A DNA stretch of 64,000 bases from Pseudomonas bananamidigenes. GTDB lineage: Bacteria > Pseudomonadota > Gammaproteobacteria > Pseudomonadales > Pseudomonadaceae. A program made the position numbers and the translations under genes. How positions within the stretch are numbered: position 1 is the stretch's first letter; every line of letters starts with the position of its first letter. Below, piece by piece: positions 53,701 to 62,700 of the stretch. The stretch lies in assembly GCF_001679645.1 (NCBI RefSeq), contig NZ_LRUN01000046.1, forward strand, positions 48,277-112,276, given 5' to 3'. Under the pieces are notes generated by a model. It was given only the letters and a program-made list of their open reading frames with translations. It was not told the origin of the DNA and searched no databases.

Positions 53701-56700
53701 CTGCCAGATCACGGCCGTGCGCAGGATGTCGTGGCGGGCGATGACCTGACGCAGCGCTGCCGCGAACGCGTGCACACGCTCGACGCTGTCGAACGCCAGC
53801 TTCGATTGCAGCAGATAGGGGTCGCCCTGCTCTGCGCTCAAGTGGTGATAAAGAATGCCTTCCTGCAAGGGTGCCAGCGGATAAATGTCCTGCACGTTCG
53901 CAGCACCGCCCGGCACTGTGGCAACGATGCGGTCGATGCTCGGCTGATCCAGTTCAGTCAGGCTCAACAATTCCGGAGTGATACGCGTGCAATCGGCAGG
54001 AATGCGATTGGCCGGCACTTCGATTTCGCGCCCGCTGCCCACCGCCGCGGCCAGGGCTGCCAGGGTCGGCTGGCTGAACAGCACACGCACGTCGGTGTTC
54101 AGGCCGATTTGCCGCAGACGCTCGATCAGACTGACCGCCAGCAATGAATGACCGCCCAGTTCGAAGAAGTTGTCGTGGCGACCGACTTGTTCCAGCTTCA
54201 GGACATCGGCCCAGATCTGCGCCAGCGCGGTTTCCACCGGGCCTTGCGGGGCTTCGTACTCACGACTGAGCCAGGCGTGCTGATCCGGCTCCGGCAAGGC
54301 CTTGCGGTCGAGTTTGCCGTTGGCGGTCAGCGGCAAATTGTCGAGTCGCACATACGCCGCCGGGATCAGGGCTTGCGGCAGAAGCCCTTGCAGATGATTG
54401 CGCAGGTTTTCGATGTTGGTCGGCGTACGTTCGGTGAACCACACCAGCAACTGCCCGTCGCGCACCAGCGCCACGGCGTCCTGTACTGCCGGATGGCCGG
54501 CCAGCGCCGCTTCGATTTCCCCCGGTTCAACCCGCACGCCGCGCAGTTTCACCTGATCGTCGTTGCGGCCCAGGTATTCGATGTTGCCGTCCGCCAGCCA
54601 GCGCGCGAGGTCGCCGGTGCGGTACATCCGCGCCTGCGGCTGGTCGCTGAACGGGTCAGTCAGGAAGCGTTCGGCGGTCAGTTCGGGACGGTTCAGGTAA
54701 CCCCGCGCAACACCGGCGCCGGCGACATACAGCTCGCCCGTCACACCCACAGGCACCGGACGTTGCTGGTCGTCGAGCAGATAGATTCGGGCGTTGGCAA
54801 TTGGCCGTCCGATGTGCAGCGGCTGACCGACTTCGACGGGGCCGGAGGTGGCGACCACCGTGGCCTCGGTCGGGCCGTAGTTGTTGATCACCGCAAAGCT
54901 CTGCTCACGATTGAACTGACGCAGCTTGTCGCCGCCGATCAGCAAGGTGCGCAGGGCCGGGTGTTGCAGCTCGCGGCTGAAGGCGTACTCGGCCACCGGA
55001 GTCGGCAGGAAGCTCACCTGCAACGGCTGCGCCCGCCACCAGTCCAGCAGTTCGTCCAGATGCTCGTTGCTCACCGATTCCGGCGGCAGGTGCAGGGTCG
55101 CGCCGACGCACAGCGCCGGCCAGACTTCCCAGGCCATCGCATCGAAACCGAAACCGGCCACGCTGGCGGTGTGGCTGCCGGCGTGCAGATCAAAGGCTTC
55201 GGCGTGCCAGTGCACGAGGTTTTCCAGGGTCGAGTGTTCGACCATCACGCCTTTCGGCTGGCCGGTGGAGCCCGAGGTGTAGATCACGTAGGCCAGGTTG
55301 TCCGGCGTAAAATCGGCGACCTGCGGGTCAGCATCCGACAGGTCTTGCCAGGTCTCATGAGCGAGATCAATCACCGGTACGCCAGCCTGATTCGGCAGTG
55401 CTGCGTCGCGAACCAGTATCACCGTCGGCGCACTGTCGCCCAGCATGTAAGCGATGCGCTCGGGCGGATAAGCCGGGTCGACCGGTACATAGGCGGCGCC
55501 GGCCTTGAGAATCGCCAGCAACCCGACCAGCATTTCCGGGCTGCGTTTGAGACAGATCGCCACTCGCGTATCGCCGGTGACCCCCATCCCCAGCAGATGA
55601 TGGGCCAGGCGATTGGCGCGCTGGTTCAATTGCCTGAAAGTCAGGCGCTGCGTGCCCGCTTGAACCGCCACGGCATCCGGCGTGCGTGCAACCTGCGCCT
55701 CGAACAGACGATGAACACCTTGCGCTGACGGGTAAACGGCAGTGCTCGCGTTGAAGTCGCCAAGCAGTTGCTCGCGCGCCGCCGCTGACAGGACGTTGAG
55801 ACGTTCAAAGGCTTGTCCGGGATTGTCAGCCAACGCTGTCGCCAGCTCCGTCAGAGCGGTGTGCATCAACTCGCAGACCCGTTGCGCCCCCACATGATCC
55901 GGGGTCAGCACCGACAGGTTGAAGCCATCGCCCCGGTCGTTGATGCTCAGGGTCAGCGGGTAATTCGTGCGCCCGTCCTGAGCCAGGAATTCGATGCCTT
56001 GCCAGACTTGATCAACAGTCTGTCGCTCAGCGTCGTGGCCGCTGTGTCGATAGTTGAGTACCGCGCTGAACAACGGCAAAGGGGCAGCCACGGCGCTGCA
56101 ACGCTGAGCCAGTGCCAGCGACGCATGCTCATGCCCCAGTAAAGAGGCCAATCGTTCATGAACCGTTCGAACCGCTTCGCTCACACGCTGCCCGTCAACC
56201 TTCACGCGCAGCGGTAAGGTGTTGATGAACATCCCCAATGCCCGATCCGCGCCCTCGCCGCCTTGCATGCGGCCCAGCAGCACCGTGCCGAACACAACGT
56301 CTCGGCGCCCGGAGGTCGCCGCCAGCACCCGTGCCCAGGCGAGATGAAACAGGCTCGCGACGCTGACCCCGTATTGCCGCGCCTGGCTGCGCAGGTGCCG
56401 ATTCAATTCCAGCGGCAGCGCCAGCGAGTGCTCCTCGATGTTGCGGCCGTCGCCCTGTACGTCCTGCAAGCCGAATGGCAGGGTCGGCTCGTCAATATCA
56501 CCGAGCATTTCGCTAAAGAAGTTTTCGTGTTCTTCCTCGCTAATGCCTTGACGAGCCTGGTGAACGTAGTTGCGGTAGGGTGCAGCGGGCGGCAGAGACT
56601 CAACCTGTCCCGGCAGATACAACTGCATTTCCCGGCGAACCACCTCCAGCGCGGTGTGATCCAGCACGACGTGATGAAACAACAGCACGCCTGCCACCCG

Positions 56701-59700
56701 GTCATGCACCGGATCTTCGGCATACATCAGACGGATCAGCGGTGCCTGACCGAGGTCGAGGCAAAAATCCCGGGCATCGAATCGTGCGCGCAACTGATCG
56801 AGGATATCGCCATCCAGCGGACTCAGAGCGACCGATTGAACCGCCAGCGCAGCTTCTCGCCATACCACTTGCTGCGGGCTCGGCAGCCCTTCCCAAACCA
56901 GGCTGGTGCGCAGAATGTCGTGGCGCGCAATCACCTTTTGCAAGGCGTTGGCAAAAGCGCGCAGGCGCTCGACGCTGGCAAAGGCCACACTTGATTGCAG
57001 CAGGTACGGATCGCCCTGCTCCGCACTCAAGTGGTGATAAAGGATGCCTTGCTGCAGCGGCGCCAGCGGATAGATGTCCTGCACGTTGGCGGCGCCACCC
57101 GGCACGGTGGCGACGATCCGGTCGATGCCGGCCTGATCCAGTTCGGTCAGGCTCAGCAGGTCCGGGGTGATGCGGGTGCAGCCAGCGGGAATGCGGTTGG
57201 CCGGCACTTCGATTTCGCGGCCGCTGCCCACCGCCGCTGCCAACGCGGCCAGGGTTGGCTGGCTGAACAGCACGCGCACGTCGGTGTTCAGGCCAATCTG
57301 GCGCAGACGTTCGATCAGGCTGACCGCCAGCAGCGAATGACCACCCAGTTCGAAGAAGTTGTCGTGGCGACCGACTTTTTCCAGCTTCAGGACGTCGGCC
57401 CAGATCTGCGCTAGCGCGGTTTCCACCGGGCCTTGCGGGGCTTCGTACTCACGACTGAGCCAGGCGTGCTGATCCGGTTCCGGCAAGGCCTTGCGGTCGA
57501 GTTTGCCGTTGGCGGTCAGCGGTAAGGCGTCGAGGCGCACGTAAGCCGCCGGGATCAGCGCTTGCGGCAAGCGGGTTTGCAGATGATTGCGCAGGCTTTC
57601 GATATCGGTGGGCGTACGTTCGGTGAACCACACCAGCAACTGCCCGTCGCGCACCAGCGCCACGGCGTCCTGTACTGCCGGATGGCTGGCCAGCGCCGCT
57701 TCGATTTCCCCCAGTTCGACCCGCACGCCGCGCAGTTTCACCTGATCGTCGTTGCGGCCCAGGTATTCGATGTTGCCGTCCGCCAGCCAGCGCGCGAGGT
57801 CGCCGGTGCGGTACATGCGCCCTTCGTTGAACGGGTCATTCAGGAAGCGCTCAGCGGTCAGTTCGGGACGGTTCAGGTAACCCCGTGCCACGCCAGCGCC
57901 GCCGACGTACAACTCGCCCGTCACCCCTACCGGCACCGGACGTTGCTGATCGTCGAGCAGATAGACGCGGGCATTGGCCATCGGCCGACCAATGTGCAGC
58001 GGCTGACCGACTTCGACGGGACCGGAGGTGGCGACCACCGTGGCCTCGGTCGGGCCGTAGTTGTTGATCACCGCAAAACTCTGCGCACGATTGAACTGGC
58101 GCAGTTTGTCGCCACCAATCAGCAAAGTGCGCAGGGTCGGGTGTTGCAGCTCACGGCTGAAGGCGTATTCGGCCACCGGCGTCGGCAGGAAGCTCACCTG
58201 CAACGGCTGCGCCCGCCACCAGTCGAGCAGTTCGTCCAGATGCTCGTTGCTCACCGATTCCGGCGGCAGGTGCAGGGTCGCGCCGACGCACAGCGCCGGC
58301 CAGACTTCCCAGGCCATCGCATCGAAACCGAAACCGGCCACGCTGGCGGTGTGGCTGCCGGCGTGCAGATCAAAGGCTTCGGCGTGCCAGTGCACGAGGT
58401 TTTCCAGGGTCGAGTGTTCGACCATCACGCCTTTCGGCTGGCCGGTGGAACCCGAGGTGTAGATCACGTAGGCCAGATGTGCCGGGGTCAGGCCCGGCAA
58501 CTGTGGGTTGCTGTCCGGCAGATGCTGCCAAGCGTCGCTGTCCAGATTGATCACCGGCACGGCGCCCAGCAGGTCGCGGGTGGTCGTCTGTGCCAGCACC
58601 GCTACCGGATCGCTGTCCTGCAACAGATAAGTGATCCGTTCTGCCGGATGTGCCGGATCAACCGGAACATAACCGGCGCCAGCCTTGAGGATCGCCAGCA
58701 GCCCGACCAGCATCTGCGGCCCACGCTGCACGCAGAGCGCAACGCGATCGTCCGGTTGCACACCGAGGCCGATCAAGTGGTGGGCCAGGCGGTTGGCACG
58801 GCGGTTCAACTCGTCGTAGCTCAGACTTTGCCCGCCCTGCACCACTGCCACAGTGTCGGGCTGGATCGCCGCTCGCTCTTCAAACAATTGGTGCACAACA
58901 TGGCCGTGGGCAAAGTCGCGACCGGTGACATTGAAACCGACCAGCACGCGCTGGCGTTCGGCCGCCGACAGAATCGACACCTGATTCAATGGCGCATTGC
59001 GGTCCTGCTCCAGCGCGTTCAGCAGATTGTGCAATGCCGTCTGCAGGTAGTCGCAGACCCGCATGCCATCCACTTCGGGCACTGCCTGCACAGAAAGCCG
59101 GAAGCCCTGTCCAAGGTCATCGACGCTGACCACCAGCGGATAGTTGCTGCGCTCACGAGAATCGAGAATCCGGATGCCTTCCCATCCCGGCGTAGCCGCC
59201 TGTTGCGCACTGTGGCGATAGTTGAGCAAGGTATTGAACAGCGGTTGCGACCCCGTCACGCCACTGCAACGTTGAGCCAGCATCAAGGGCGCTTGCTCAT
59301 GCACCAGCAGCTGCGCCAGACGCTCGTGGGTCGCCCTGACACCCGCCTCCACTGCCGTTGCCCCGACATGGGCCCGCAGCGGCAGTGTGTTGATGAACAT
59401 ACCCAACGAACGGTCGGCGCCCTCTCCACCCTGCATGCGCCCCAGCAACACCGTGCCGAATACCACCTCTTCGCGCCCGCAGACCTGCGCAAGCACCTGG
59501 CCCCAGGCCTGATGCACCAGACTCGCAACACTGATGCCCAGCGTACGGGCCTGGTTGCGCAAGCGGCCGGCAAGATGCTCATCCAGTGCCAATTCGCTGT
59601 CCACGATACCTGTGCCATCGCCGAGTACGTCTCGCAGGCCGAACGCCAGGGTCGGTTCAACGATGTCGCCAAGCATCTCGCGAAAGAACGCTTCATGTGC

Positions 59701-62700
59701 CCCGGCATTCGATCCGAGGCGGGCCTGAGCGACGTAGTTGCGGTATTGCACGGGGGGCGGCAGCACGCCGATTTGCCCGTCAAGTGCGTCGCTCATCTCG
59801 GCCACCAACACCTCGAGCGCGGTGTGGTCGAGAACGATGTGGTGCAACAGCAGGATCCCGACCCAGCGGTTTTGCAACGGGTCTTCGGTGTAGGCGAAGC
59901 GCATCAACGGCGCACGCTGCAAGTCCAGGCGATAGTGTCGCGGATCGAAGCGCGCCTGCATTTGCTGCAACACATCACCGTCCTGCGGATCGACATCCAC
60001 CCGTTCCAGTGCCAGCGGCGCCGCACGCCACACCACTTGCACCGGCTCCTCGAGGTTTTCCCTGACCACGCCGGTACGCAGGATATCGTGCCGGGCGATG
60101 ACACTGTTCAATGCGCGGACGAACGCCTTGATCTGCGCCAGTCCGTCGAAGGCGAACTGTGCTTGCAGCACGTATGGGTCACCGTTGGCGATGGCCAGGT
60201 GGTGATAGAGGATTCCCGCCTGCAACGGTGCCAGGGCATAGATATCCTGCACGTTGTCGATACCGCCCTCGACGGCCTCAATGATACGGTCGATGGCCGC
60301 TTGATCCAGTGTGGCCAGTGGCAGCATGTCCGGGGTGATGCGGATGCAGCCGGGTTCGATGCGATTGGCCGGCACGCTGACCGTGGCATCCCCTCCCAGA
60401 GTCGCGGCGAGTGCCGCCACGCTCGGCTGGCCAAACAGCACACGGACGTCGCACTGCATGTTTTGCTGACGCATGCGCTCGATCAGCTTCACCGCCAACA
60501 GCGAATGCCCGCCCAGCTCGAAGAAATTGTCATGCCTGCCCACCCGGTCCAGCCCGAGCAAGGTCTGCCAGATCACAGCGATGCGGGTTTCGATTTCGCC
60601 AAGCGGTGCTTCAAACATCCGCCGGGCGAAGGCTTCGTTGTCCGGCTGCGGCAACGCCTTGCGATCGAGTTTGCCATTGGCCGTCAGCGGGAAGGCATCG
60701 AGGCGCACGAACGCGCCCGGCACCATATGCTCGGCCAGCGATGCCAGCAGGTGATCGCGCAATTGCGCAACGCTCGGTTCGGCACCTTCGGCGGCCAGCC
60801 AGTAAGCCACCAGACGCGTGTCGCCGGGGCTGTCCTCGCGGGCGATCACCAGCGCGTCGCGCACGCCGTCGCAGGCTGCAAGACGTGCCTGGATCTCGCC
60901 AAGCTCAATACGGAAGCCGCGGATTTTCACCTGATCGTCGTTGCGTCCCAGGTACTCGAGTTCGCCCTCCACCGTCCACCGTGCCAGATCGCCGGTCTTG
61001 TACAAACGCGCTTCGGCATGCCCGCTGAACGGATCGGCGATAAAGCGCTCGGCGGTCAACGCCTCACGATTCAGATAACCACGGGCCACCCCGGCGCCGC
61101 CAACGTACAACTCACCGGTCACCCCGGCCGGCACTGGCTCCCGCCGGGCATCCAGGACGTACAGCTGCAGGTCGGGAATGCGCACGCCGATCGGGCTGCC
61201 CGCGGTCAATTGCGCGTCTGCCGCCACCAGCGGTCGATAGGTCACATGCACCGTGGTTTCGGTGATGCCGTACATATTCACCAGCCGAGTGCCGGCGTTG
61301 CCGACCCGCGCATACCAGGGTTTGAGCGATCCTGGCTCCAGCGCCTCTCCGCCAAAAATCACTTCGCGCAGCGAATGCTGCAACAGGCTGCGGCCCTGGG
61401 CGGCGATCAACTGACGGAACGCGCTCGGCGTCTGGTTGAGTACGGTGACACCTGTGCGGCAAAGCAACGCGTAACACTCGTCCGGCGAGCGGCTGATGTG
61501 TTGCGGCACCACCAGCAACTGACCGCCGTAAGCCAGCGCGCCCCAGATTTCCCAGACCGAGAAGTCAAAGGCAAACGAGTGGAACAGCGCCCAGACGTCT
61601 TGCGCATTGAACCGAAACCAGTCGTGGGTCGCGCCAAACAGGCGGGCCACGTTGCGGTGCTCGACCATCACGCCTTTGGGCACCCCGGTGGAGCCAGAGG
61701 TGTAGATCACGTAGGCCAGATGCGCCGGAGTCAAGCCCGGGATCTGCGGGTTGAAATCAGGTTCGGTCTGCAAAGCGTGGTCGTCGAGATCAATCTGCGG
61801 CACGCAGAGCCCGACAATCCGATCCAGAGTCGCTGCCTGCATCAGCACCACCACCGGCGCACTGTCTTGCAGGGTGAAGGCGATCCGTTCCAGCGGATAA
61901 GCCGGATCGATCGGCACATAACCGGCGCCCGCCTTCAGCACGCCAAGCAGGCCGACGATCATTTGCGGGCCGCGCTCGACGCAGATCGCTACCCGGTCAT
62001 CAGGGCGAATGCCGAGGGCGAGCAAACGATGGGCCACCCGGTTGGCCTGCCGGTTGAGTGTTTCATAACTGCAAGTCCTGCCATCGAACAGCAACGCAAC
62101 CGCCTCGGGCCGAGTGTGCGCCTGCGCTTCGAATTGCTGATGGATCAACGGCGTGTCGGGCAACTCCGCTTTCGGCGCGTTGACGCCATACAGCCAGTGC
62201 TCACGCTCGACGGGCGGCAGTATGTTCAGACTGTGCAATGCGGCTTGCGGGTTGTGCTGCAACGCATCGACGAGACTGTCCAGTGCCGTGCGCAGGTAAC
62301 CGGCGATTCGGGAAGCGCCAAGCGTCACATCGGCCAGCACCGTGATGCGCAGGTCCTGACCAAGGTCATCGATGTTGACCGTCAGCGGATAATTGGTGCG
62401 TTCGCGGGCGCCCAACACTTGCACCCCCGGCGACAGCTCGATCACCTCGGCGACTTCCTCCACGCTGCTGTGGCGGTAGTTGAGCATGGCGCTGAACAGC
62501 GGCGTCGGCACCGCCACGGCGCTGCAACGCTGGGCCAGTGCCAGAGATGCCTGCTCATGGGCGAGCAGCGCGGTCAGGCGTCGGTGCGTCGCCAGCACGC
62601 CGTCATGAACGCTCGACTCGCCGACATCCACCCGTAACGGCAAGGTATTGATGAACATCCCCAATGCTTGTTCAACGCCATCCGCGGCGTTCAGCCGCCC

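Noticed and set aside
57562..62637. Very long plus-strand open frame (about 1690 codons) opposite banB
   Set aside because: It lies entirely antisense to well-defined C-A-T modules, is rich in Gln, His, Arg and Val as GC-rich shadow frames are, and shows no domain motif. Other long plus-strand frames at 51670-54147, 54148-55728 and 44579-46072 are rejected for the same reason.
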